A stretch of DNA of 64,000 bases from Apus apus (lineage: Eukaryota > Chordata > Aves > Apodiformes > Apodidae): positions 65,368,905 through 65,432,904 of the forward strand of contig NC_067312.1 of assembly GCF_020740795.1 (NCBI RefSeq), written 5' to 3'. Position 1 is the stretch's first letter; the number at the start of each line of letters is the position of its first letter. The position numbers and the translations under genes are program-made. The notes under the pieces are model-generated. The model was not told the DNA's origin and searched no databases. It was given only the letters and a program-made list of their open reading frames with translations. Positions 36,191 through 47,305 of this stretch are shown here, piece after piece.

Positions 36191-39100
36191 AACTGTGTGG
36201 AAATTGTTTTTTTAATTTACTTCTAGTCATTAGTGAGTGCCATTGTTGAAAGAGGTTGGTGGGGGGTACTCTGTAAACACCACTTCTGGAAAGACCACTT
36301 TTAGAAAATACTACACTGCTTGGAACTTCAGGTTCTTAAGGTTAGGTCCTTGAAACAATTCTGAGACAGAAGTGGATCAGAGTGCGATTCAATCCAAGCA
36401 AGGGAAAGATGAAACATGAAAGGTATGGATTCTCAGAACAATGTAATAAAAAAAATCCAAAGGAAAATTTTACAAAGCACATAAAAAGTACATAAGCTTT
36501 TTAGCTTGCTAGTCTTGTTCTGTTAGACACTTTCCTGCTGTAAAAACCTTTAGATTTGGGCATATTGTCCCTAGCAAAACCAATATAAGTGCTTTTCAGA
36601 TACTGGGGAAAATAGCTTCACCAACTTGATGTATTTCCTAGTGTTTTTTTAAAATAACTTTGGTTGCAGGATCCAGATCTTAGAGCTTGACAGGAAGAAG
36701 GCTACGTATCTAACATACATTTACTAACTTTAACATCAGGTGACCGCCCTTAAAATTTGTTTTTGCTTTTTCTTTGGCCCCTAGATGGTTTTAGTGAAAT
36801 GAATTGGAGCTGTAAAGTTCATATTTGGATGTTTCTGGGTTTCCATTTTGAATGCCCCATGTGTGTTTTTTTCTGTTCTGCAGAGAATAATGGTCGTACC
36901 CTGACTCAGAATGTCTCTAGTTTGACAAGAGTAAGACAATGACATGCAGGGGACTTCATTGATGGAAGTTACCTCTCTTCTGCTTGACTGTCTCTCTATA
37001 AGAATTTAATTTTTTCTAACCTTTATTCAGTCCCATTGGCTGTGATGGGTTTGTAGTGCTGCCTTCTGGTGCATAGTGTTGACACTGCTCCAATGGTGTA
37101 ACATCAGAATTGGTGTTAACAAATTCTAGCTTGAGGTTCCTGAGCAACCAAGTCTTGGCCTGGTAAAGGGCTTGCCAGGGTACTAAATTGTTGGTGCTAC
37201 CTACTTTTCAGACAAAATGAATGCTTCTCTAGGCTAACTGATGTCATTGCTCCACTAAGAGAAACTTTGTGTCCTCTGTGTGTTAAACATAACCTGTTAA
37301 ACATCACTACAGTTCTACACTGAGATCTTTTACACCAAATGTTGTCTTTTAGAAAAACAACCCGAAGTTTCAGCAAGACCTTTCAGAACCTGACTGGTTT
37401 CAATGTGTGTTTCCCAAACTCTTGTATTTTAAAGTCTCATTTAAACCATGAGTACTGCAACAGAGGTACCTAAACAGTGAGCACTGAGGTAAACCAAACA
37501 GCTTTGAGTAAATTGTCTCATGCAACATGGATTAGAACCATGGAAAGCCTAGTAAAGTATTAGCTAACAAAATTTGACATGCTTTTCAAGCATACTTGTC
37601 ATTCTCCAGTTGAATTGTCCTAAACTAACTCATTGATAGGTACGGTGTGGATGCTTTCAAGGCTTTTGGGGGAAAGAGATCATCCTTAGACCTGCTGAAG
37701 AACAGGTTAGTCTCATGGTCCTGAGCAGGATTTGCCCTGGGGTAAATTTGCAGCTGGTCAACAGTGGGTATATGAGAAATAATTGCTGAAAGCCTAATAT
37801 TCTTCCCCAGTAGTACAGAGGGGAGACTGAATTAAGTCAGTGACTAAGTAGCAGAGGTGCACAAAGCAGGAGGCATGCCAGTATTAGCCAAGGACTGGGA
37901 ACTGCAGAATCAGTGGCTAACTGATTAATCGTAAATTTTTCCCTGGGCTCTAAAGGAAATGCCAGAACTTGGAACTGCGTGAAATACCCAGATCCACAGA
38001 GACCACAAGCAGAAGTGTCACTGCAGAGTAAGTTCAACATGCAAATAACAAATGCAGGAGGAAGACATACACCCACTCACAGGAGCTTTTGTCCGGCTGT
38101 CCCCCCAGTGGTATTCTGTAGGAGTTCTGCTTCATCTTCACTCGTGTCACACACAGCAGATCTCCTTCCGCTTTGACTTAAGAGACTTCTGGATCTGGAC
38201 TCCGTGGTACTTGGGCCCAAACAGCCCTGCCTATATTCCAAGCCAGCACCCCACACTTCAAAAGCATGTGCTCCCTCTGACTGTTGAGTCACTACTGTGT
38301 CCTACCCTGCTTCTCACTGATTCTTTAGATACTTTATTTTGATTACCCCATATATCCAAGACTTTTAAAGTCCTCTCCTGGGGGAGATACCAGTTTATTT
38401 TGCGTGGAGCATTCTCCAGTGTGTATGTTAACCGTGTAATGTACTGATGCCAATTGCAATATTGCAGGTTCAAATATGGCACATACTAGACAGCGAGGCA
38501 GGTCATTAGATTTGCTCCTTCTCTCCCTTTTCTATTTCCTCTAAATCATTGATGTGTCTTGCTGATGTGAAATTGCCCACTCATATCTCACTTTGACTTA
38601 GCCAACCCTTCACACTTTTTCATACCAACAACATCCAAAGCATCTCTCAGCATTAGCACAGGTGGCGTGTGACATCAGAATTTAGTTTTTATATTAGTAT
38701 TCAAAACAGACCCAAGAGTAGTTGAGGTTCCCAGAACAGTAACCAGTAAGAGAGTGTTTTGTTTATTGAAACCAGCTGAATATCAGTAAAGAGAGAAATC
38801 AATTCAAGAGGTGCTCAGCACTGGGCGGGTTCAGCCCTCTAAGACGGAAACTCTGACTTAACTGATTTAACATCTGCTTCCTCTCCCTGCTGTCACTGCA
38901 GTACTGTCTGAAGCAGGACAGTGCAGGAGAATTGAAATTAACATTTAATCACTCTTTTGCAAAAATTTGGAACTGTTTGTTTAGGTTATTGTCAAGTTTC
39001 CTACCTTTGCTATGAATTGGCTCAGGCAATTTGTGGTACAATGCCATGCTTGAGTAGGCAGACTTGGAAATACAGTTTTCTATCTGAACATCAAGGTGTC

Positions 39101-41703
39101 ACAGAGGAGGCCCAGTTGCATGGATTTAGGAGATTTATACAGATATTCCCATCTAGAAATATTCACGGGTGTCAGTGAGGGTTTTCAGCTCCCTACAGTG
39201 CATCTTGTGTACTGTTGCAGCTGCTGCTCCCCACCTCTCCTACCCTCTCTGCTGCTTATTTTTGTTATGGCTTGGGTGTACACCAATCTCCTCTGTAAGT
39301 TTCATCAGCTCATGGAACTGGGGAGGGGGGGAAAGTTGTCCTTTCCTCAAAATGGAACAGCTTCCATTATATTAGCAAGTTAAAACCAGTCATGGAATGA
39401 TGCAACGTGACATCAGCACAGTAGGGCTGTGTGGCTTAGTGGCAGGAGAGAAGGGCTTTTTTTCCTTGCAGCACCTGCGGAATATGAATTCTGCCAGCTG
39501 CCCTGGGACTGTGCTTCAAAAAGAAAGCAATCTAGTTTTCAGCAGTCTTGAACTGATTCTGGAATTTACCTTATTTATATGGGAAAAGGTTTAGGCTGAA
39601 AAAAATCAGACTTTGGCTTGTCTATTTTTGTCTGATTCTTGTAAATTAACAATAAAGTAATTGTTCAATAACCCAGTTCCTGTCATACAACTGGCTGTCT
39701 GGATCTCTTGGTCTTTGTTAGATTATATGGGAGAAAATAACACCAGCTTGGTGTTTTTACTGAAAGGGAGTTTTGTGTAGGTAAGAAAGCCCAGTCTTAA
39801 CTCCGTATTTTCTATTGCCTTTCAATTTTACTCCCATGAAACCAAGGACTAAGGAATAAAGTTATTGCTCTTGCGATTAACACTGAGTACATAATCTGTT
39901 TCCAGGAACCTTAGGCAGATATGGATGATGCTACAAATCTTCTGACTCAGGCTTCTACTTAGGGCAGAGCAAAATAAATGCTTTATGGTGTCAGGAGTGA
40001 TACCAGGAAACAGAACATTTTGAATTCATGTGAAGTAAATCTGAGTGGAATCCAGGAGTTTCTCCATGTTTTAATTAACATTATCTATTTTTACATGGCC
40101 TGGGGTTTTCTAGAAATTGGTGTTGACTGACACAAAATGTAAAAGTAACTTCTGCACATAATTTTTGTGAGCCGGCTTTTTGGATTAGTCTGTTTGCAGT
40201 ATGTTCTGTTCAAATGGATACACTTCTATGTTTTCAAATGTCCTGCCCTGGGGCAAACATTCTTCATGGAATTATATTTCTTCTGAACATTATTTAGCAT
40301 TAGATTATTCAACTTGACATTTGTTGAAACAGTTTGCCTTCCCACCACTGAACAGAATTGCATCAATATTTACTGAAAATAACAACAGAAGGAGCATATA
40401 TGCAAATGAAGTACATCCATAAATTTTAATACCTTGTGTGTTTCTATGTAGCTGTAGAAAATAAATGGATTATGCAAATCTGCACAATATCTTCATGTCC
40501 ACAGGGTTGAATAGCATTGCTCAAGGGAAAAAAAGAGTTAAAAAAATAATAATAAAAAAATCAAACAACAGTGGTTTCTATGTACACCTTGAAAAAGGAA
40601 CAGAAAGATGAAGTTCAGGCACAATGTTCAATCCCCAGATTCAGCTGCATGCGGAACCAAGAATAATGCCTGTAGTAAGTGAAACAGATCTTTGAGGACA
40701 CATGAAGTCTGTCCAGTTGCACAGTTTCCTACAGTGTAGTTCCTCTAGCACAAGGAGGAAGACATCTGATCTCAGAGAAATCCTTTAGTTTGACCTAAGA
40801 ATCTGTTTCATTAATTACTCCTTTGTAGGAAGCAGCTTTTATATGGGCTTTTATTCACTATGTAAGAAGGTTCTGAAATATGTTTTGTTTGTTTTCATAC
40901 CGTCATCAAACATGTACATTTATTGCTTCGCATCTACCTGAAGATGAGCCTGCAAGATGAACCAGTAGGATGTAGGTGATGGTAGGAGTTACTTCCCCCT
41001 TAAATTCACCTGAGGAGATCAGTGGAACCAGCTCAGTCCTTGGGCCTGATCCCTATTTGATACAAGTTCTCTGCTCCATTATATTATTAGTACCTTGGCT
41101 TGACTCAGTTTCTTTCTCTGGCCCTTAGGCTGGTCATGACCTAAGGTGAAAACAGATGTGGAAAAATTATAAACCTAAAAATGTTCAAATTCTTGATCTC
41201 CAGAGGCAAGGAATGCCCCATCTTCCAGTATTTCCACCAAACAGGGTCTGCTGGTTAGTTTTAAGTGACACTGTTCATCAGCCGTATGCATTGGATGTCT
41301 GTGGGGATGAACTTTGCTTTAGAAGCCAAACAAACTGTTGATCCAGGGTGGCATGGGGTGTGGCAGAGGCAAGTGTCCATCATGCACGCTGGCAGGCTTA
41401 GGCTGACTCTGTGTGTTTTCCTCCCCTTGCTCCAGGCATCTCTGGAGCACAAACATCTGTGTGCCTTCCTATGAGGCAACCTGAAGCCCCTAGTTACAAA
41501 GCTCTTGGTTTTCAACTCCCAAGGACCACCTCTCATTTCACTCCCTCTTCTTGGTCTTTCTCTTTGTTAGCAAATTATTCTACCCAAAGCAGGCAGTACT
41601 TATGAGTGCCTGCTAACAAAGAGGGAGAAATGTGGAGAAATTTGTTCTCTGGTCTCTTTTCTGCAGAGAAAAAGAGTGCTCTGTCATAACCTCAGTTCAC
41701 ACA

Positions 41704-41830
41704 GTATACAAATATATATATATATGATACATTATGTATTGTATATTGTATGCTATATATATTTATATTAAATATTATTTAAATGTTATATATTAATTAT
41801 ACTCTGTCTACTAATTATATTTTATATGTC
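41704..41830. repeat. AT-rich microsatellite region
   Basis: Runs of TATATA and ATTATATTTATATT words; pure A/T for most of its length. Confidence 0.8.
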
Positions 41831-44607
41831 TCTATTTTTTTAAGGTGAATTAATTCAGTGAGTGTCAGATTAGGATTGATTGAGACCTGGTGAAAAAAAA
41901 ATCTGGAACCATTACATGTATCATCCCTCATCTACTGCTGGGACTGGTTGTCCCACAAGAGCTCTTGTAGGATCTGAGTGTCTTCAGAGGTCTTCTCTCT
42001 AGCCCTGGGTCCTGTGACTTGTCCTCATTTTCTGTGATGAGGGTCTGAGGACTTCCATTTTCCTCCTGAGATGTGAAGATTTCTACATAAGCAAGCAGCG
42101 AGGTTAATGATTTTCCACAGCTTTGGCCCAGACAAGGTCAGGTAATTACTTCCTTTATTAGAATGCTTTTAGTTTTTCCCTTCTGTGAAACTGTCAGACT
42201 GTTAACATGATATGCAAAGCCTACGGACCCTCAGACACAATAAACTTAGGTGAATTTAAAGGGGGTGGTGCCTGTTATAAATCTTGGGGGTAATGTTCTC
42301 CAAGAGTCAATTTTCAGAATGTATAATAGAAAATACTTTACTTTTATAAGTGCTATTACACCTGGAAGTATCTTTATTAAATACAAAAGCTTGACAGGGG
42401 GCACCAGTGGAGAATGTCTTGTTAAACAATTTAGATGCTGTCATTCACACACAATTGAAGCCTCCTTTGTAACATGTAGTGCTGCTGGATGCATGTCCAA
42501 AAAGTGAACTGAACATTCATGACAGAAAGGAAAGCATCATAAATTGATACTTCAATACGACAAGCTGATCTTTTAAGAGACATCTTATAGAGTGAAGAAA
42601 AAGCTTGCGAATATTTTTTTCGCAGAGGTTGGGCTGGACATTTGGAGGGAAAACCTTTTTCTATGTTATCCTAAACAGTGCGAGTTCACTTTCCTTCCCT
42701 GCTCCTGGTGGCAGGAAATAGATGGTCAGCTGAGTGAACACCTTGTCCCGTACCGCGCTCACTCCACCTCCAAAACCAGCTCTGTCCCAAAACCTCTTCA
42801 TCCTCTTATCTCCAGGTGACTTCCCGAGGAAGTTTAGGGCTTCGACAGCTCCTAAGGCCAAAGCTCTCAGGAAAGCCACGCTCTTTGGGCTTTCCCTGAC
42901 GGGGAGACCCTGCGGGCTTCCCGGAGGCAATTCCGCTCCCCTGCCTTGTTCCTGAAGAAACCCCCAGGGCTTTCCCGGGAAGGTAGCTCCTTTGGGCAGC
43001 CTGGGGCAGGGCGGCGGGCAGCGGGGACCGAGGTGCAGGGGCGGGATGCAGGGCAGGGATGCAGGGCAGGAATGCTCCGCGCTTTGCCGCGCCAGCAGCT
43101 CTGACGGGAGAGACCGTCACCTGCCCTCAAGCCCAAGCACCTCCAGGCTGAGCTGAGCTCCTGCCTGCACGCAGGGAGAAAAACACATTCCTCCTACTCG
43201 TCCTGACCCCTCCAGCCGATTCGCTGGCACCGCTGCCACCGGCCACCGAGCGCCCTCCGAGGTGGGGATCGGTCTCTCTTTGACCGAACTAGGAAATAGC
43301 AACTTTCGAGGGAAGAGTGAGTTCCACACACACCACCCTACCCCCCCATCCACCCACCCCTCTGTTTTAAAGAGCTGAACGGCAGAAACCGTTCCTTGGC
43401 AAGCTAGAGGAGAAAAGACGGGACCTTGGAGAGCTTCTCCTTGGCCTCGTCTTCTGCGCCTCGAACAAAGTGTGGGCAGCAGGAACACCAGCGGGGGAAG
43501 AAAACGGGAGAAAAAATCGCCTTCAGGCGCAGTATGCACCCTTGGCACCTTAATCAAATTCCAGCTTGCCGTCTGCTTTTTAGCAGGAAAAGTGAGAAAA
43601 ACAAATATTTTAAGAAGATCGCAAAGCCATGCACGAGTACTAAGTGGAGATGAACTTCCCCGTGGCTCTGCAAGTGTTCCAAATAAGGAAATTAACGACT
43701 CTCATCGATGCTGTTGACTCAGTTTTGTATGTGCGTGAACAATACACATTTGCTTAGAAGCTCCCTGTATCAGCCCTGCGTGAGCGTGTTGTGTGGATGA
43801 ACACGTGCTTGTGCACCAACCAACAAAATCTAAACCAAAAATGCCAGCCGACACTGAGTAGTGCTGCTTACAGGACCGTTTAATAGTCGAACAGAAGGAC
43901 TGGGTTTTAAAAGCCAAGGTCTTTAACAGTTTGCTGTTGAATAGGAATAGGCATTTCATCCCCAGGACAAAACCGGATAAATGATGGAAATTGCGTAGGG
44001 AGACGGGAGCAACGGATATGAGGAGATTCAGACATATAACCAAGCTCGGTCTTTTTTTGTTTTGTTTTGTTTTGATTTTTTCCAAATGTCTGGTTTAGAG
44101 ACCGGGAAATCTGTCTTAAAAATAGCGAGCTCGTTGCCCAGATCTTCTAAATGAACGAGGTATCTCCAAATGTCAAAACCACGCAGTGTCGAAATTATTA
44201 CCAATGGGTTTTTCAGATTAATAGCCTTGCCTGAATACATCTATACAAAATGTTTGTAGTCGTTCTCAAATTGTAATCTCTAACAGTGTTGAATATTTCA
44301 AGACTTTCTAAGTTGGGTGAGCTGATGCAGGTAGAAAATCAGATGAACAATTCAATTTGTAAATGGGATGGCTGAAGCGTTCATTATTTAACAGAGCTAT
44401 AAAAAGAATCTCAAGACATCACTAAAGGCAAAGCTCTGCAGGATTTTGCTATAATCAATAAAATCAATAAAATGTTATCGTGAGTAAATATCTGATGGAG
44501 ACCAAGGAGGGGCTTGCAGGACAGTGAGCAAGTCGCTCAGGGAAACGGAGTTGCTCGTTTCTCTAAACCGCATCAACTTAATAAATGGAGGCGCAGAGCG
44601 CCGAGTG

Positions 44608-44735
44608 GGTTTCGTTTTTTTTGTTGTTTTTGTTTGTTTGTTTGTGTTTTTGTTGGTTTTGTTTGTTTGTTTGTTTTGTTTTGTTTGTTTGTTTTGGTGG
44701 GTTGTTTTTTGTTTGTTTGTTTGTTTTTCCTCTGC
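44608..44735 (+). repeat. T/G-only simple repeat (TTTG)n
   Basis: About 125 bases composed almost only of T and G, mostly GTTT units. On the CDKN2A transcript strand it reads as (CAAA)n, 350-470 bases after the p16 stop. Confidence 0.85.
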
Positions 44736-45080
44736 AGCACCGGCCTTTGCTGCCTGTCTTCCTGGGAGCCTGCCCGGCGGGAGGACCAGGAACACTCCCT
44801 CGGCCGTGTTTTTGTCCTTTACACTCTTTCTCAGAAAACGCAACAGCACGAGTCGCCTGGCAGTAGCGGGACACCGAGCGCCCGGGAGAAGCTGTGGGGC
44901 AGAGGAAGACCACTCTCTGCAGCCCGCAGCACCACCGGCTGGATGGCGGGGGTCCTGGCCGGTACCCGCTGCGGAGGCGGGGAGAGGGTCTCTGCGAGCG
45001 GGGGTGGCTGCGGCCGGGGGTCCTGGCGCTGCGGAGCGGGGGGCGGCGGGCAGGGCGGGGCGAGGGGCGGCAGGGGCGGG

Positions 45081-45371
45081 TCAGGGCTCAGCACTTTCCG
45101 CCGGTGCGGCGGGGGGGAGCTGCAGCTGCCGCAGGTACCGGCCCACGGGCCCGTGCGGACCCCCCTCCGCCACGTCGATGGGGAGGCGGCCGCGGCCGTC
45201 GGGCAGGTCGAGGCGCGCCCCGGCCCGGTGCAGGGCCACCAGCGTCTGCAGGAAGCCGGAGCGGGCAGCATCGTGAGCCGGGAGGCAGCCGGTGCGGGGG
45301 TCGGGGCGGTTGGGGTCTGCCCCGTGCTGCAGCAGCAGCTCGGCCACCCGCGGGCTGCCCAGCATCATCAC
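45081..45371 (-). CDS. CDKN2A: CDKN2A exon 2 (shared by p16 and ARF transcripts)
   Basis: Begins GTG ATG ATG CTG (V M M L) after the acceptor CCCCGCAG and reads 96 codons to TGA at 45083-45081. It contains ankyrin repeats 2 to 4. The tail after RYLRQ ([14 protein letters not shown]) is Pro/Ala-rich and differs from the CDKN2B tail. The first 247 coding bases and 26 bases of intron match CDKN2B exon 2 with one difference. In the ARF transcript it supplies only one base of the last codon and the stop. Confidence 0.93.
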   Translation of the reverse strand: MMMLGSPRVAELLLQHGADPNRPDPRTGCLPAHDAARSGFLQTLVALHRAGARLDLPDGRGRLPIDVAEGGPHGPVGRYLRQLQLPPAAPAESAEP

Positions 45372-47305
45372 CTGCGGGGAGAGACAGCGTCAGGAGCACC
45401 GCGGAGAGCCGGGGGACTGCGGGGATGGGGGGTCTTTGGGGCACGGTTTGCCTGCGTCGGCTGTTTGTACCGGTGACCTGCGCGAGGGCACAAGGCTCGG
45501 CTCCCTACGGCTCCTTTCCACCCTGATGTAGACTATGACTCACTGGTAAACTAACATATTCCCGAGGTTGCCTGTGATTTCCAAACTAGGTACTGCATAT
45601 CGGTATGTTGTCATACATTTTATACCATTTGCATATACCATGGTATATATAGTAACTGTGTGTGCATATATATGCACACATGCACACACACATCAATGTA
45701 CACGCATATACATATACACAGGCTCTGGATGGGGTCCTTTCTCCCTCTCTCAGCCCTGGCTAAGCCTGCTCTGCTTCTCACAGAAGCCAGGAGAGCTGCT
45801 GCACACCTGTGGGTACCTCACAAAACTTCCCTGCTGAGCCCTGGTGTCTCTCTGCAGCTGAACCAAAAAGCACAAACTTCTGGGAGGTTTAAGCATGCAC
45901 GATGGAACAAAAAGAAAACAAAAACAGACAAGCAAAAAGAACAACATGCAAACAAACAAAAGAAAATTACGCTTGAAGTTCCACTTTCTGCATTCCCCGG
46001 TCATTTTCAACAGAGTTTTAACCTTCATTAGTTGTATCTTAACACTGTAGAAAATACCTCGAGACAATTTGCTTTCTTGTTAATTTCTTTATCGGTAGAA
46101 TTTTGTTATGGACTACAGATAATTTATAAATTCCTACAGATTAAGCTTTTCAGAAAAATAAATAGAGCACACATGTCACAGTGGCAGCCATTTTGCAAAG
46201 TTCTGGTGAGGGAAACAGAACTTAGTTTCTCTCTGAAATGAAGGAAAGAAAGAGAAAATTTATAACAATTTGTAGAACCTTTTCATCTGGAATTTGAACC
46301 TACAACAGGAACAAAACGAACAGCATAGGCAGTGCCTTTCTCAGAAGTTTACTTCAGAAAAAATAGTTTCTTTTCCATCTGAAGTGTAAGGACTAAAACG
46401 GTTGTTCACCTTAGCTGGTGAATTATTAAATATATCCCTTCAAATGACACCTCGAGAAAAGATGTTCATGAAACATACAGCTCCAGCTGAAGTCAGAGTA
46501 CATTAACCGTTCAATGGACATTTAAAACCCCGCAGCCTAAGAATATCCATGAATATAACACACTTCCAGTTCTCAGAATGCCTGGAATGCAGCTTCACTA
46601 AGCACTGGTACTTGTAGTATCTATTGATAAATGCTACCACTGCTGATGAAGAGTGGTTACTAGAATTACTGCTAACTATAGTTTCAAGCTACAACTTATA
46701 CCCAGTGACAATTTCTACTTCTTCTGAGCCGTTCGTTCACATGAAAACACTTAGTAAGGGGCCCCAGTTTGACTTCCTTGGGGGAAAAGAACCATTAAGG
46801 ATGTATTGAAAACAAACAAATGAAAAAACAATCAAGAAAAGTTAATCGAAGTGCAGCCAACTCCGAGAACCCATCTGGAAGCGGATTTTGCAGTCCCACT
46901 TCTGCTTTTGGGTACCATCTTGCATAATTCGTTTGCTGCCGTCGGTGCCCCTCTGAACTCCACCTAGTATTTGCAGGAGGGCGAGGGTTCAGAAAAGCGC
47001 CCGCTGGTAATTCTGGCAGCTGCGGCTGGACTCCGGCTCCGATCATCGCCATGAAAACGTAATTCAGAGCCAGTCCTCCTCCCCCGTCAGCGTGACAGAG
47101 GACAGCCCGCCCCCCCCCCCTCTGCCCCCCTCACCCCCCCCACCCTACCGCTGTTCTGTACCTGGAGCGGAGTCCTCCCGAAACAATTAGTCCCGTTGGG
47201 ATCCGCTCCCGCCTCCAGCAGCTTCCGCACCTCCTCGCGGTCCCCGCGGGCAGCCGCGCTGCACAGCAGGTCGCCAGGACCCCCACCCCGGAAAAACCCC
47301 TCCAT
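45081..47305 (-). CDS. CDKN2A: p16INK4a-like cyclin-dependent kinase inhibitor (exons 1-alpha + 2)
   Basis: Exon 1-alpha is 47305-47162 (48 codons, from MEGFFRGGG to GRTPLQ) and exon 2 is 45371-45081 (96 codons and TGA), joined in phase 0 exactly as in human p16 (CAG/GTG; donor CAG/GTACAG, acceptor CCCCGCAG). The product is 144 aa (human 156). Ankyrin-repeat hallmarks are seen: [70 protein letters not shown]. Asp82 corresponds to human Asp84, a CDK4/6-contact residue. INK4 proteins bind CDK4/6 and block cyclin D-driven Rb phosphorylation. The ATG has G at -3 and +4. The exon sits between exon 2 and the ARF exon, the amniote position of exon 1-alpha. No third coding exon is needed because exon 2 contains the stop. 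Chicken was reported to lack p16INK4a, so expression needs proof. Confidence 0.82.

Larger units (their letters stand above)
36191..45080. other. Intergenic region MTAP-CDKN2A
   Basis: No gene recognised. 36.2-42.6 kb is AT-rich. 41704-41830 is an AT microsatellite. 42700-43570 is GC-richer with long shadow frames but no recognised exon. 44608-44735 is a T/G-only tract probably within the CDKN2A 3' region. The distal part may hold the CDKN2A 3' untranslated region, but no canonical minus-strand AATAAA was noticed close to the stop. Confidence 0.6.

Noticed and set aside
36191-45080. CDKN2A exon 3
   Set aside because: Exon 2 already contains an in-frame stop, and no INK4-like or ARF-like coding segment was found downstream.
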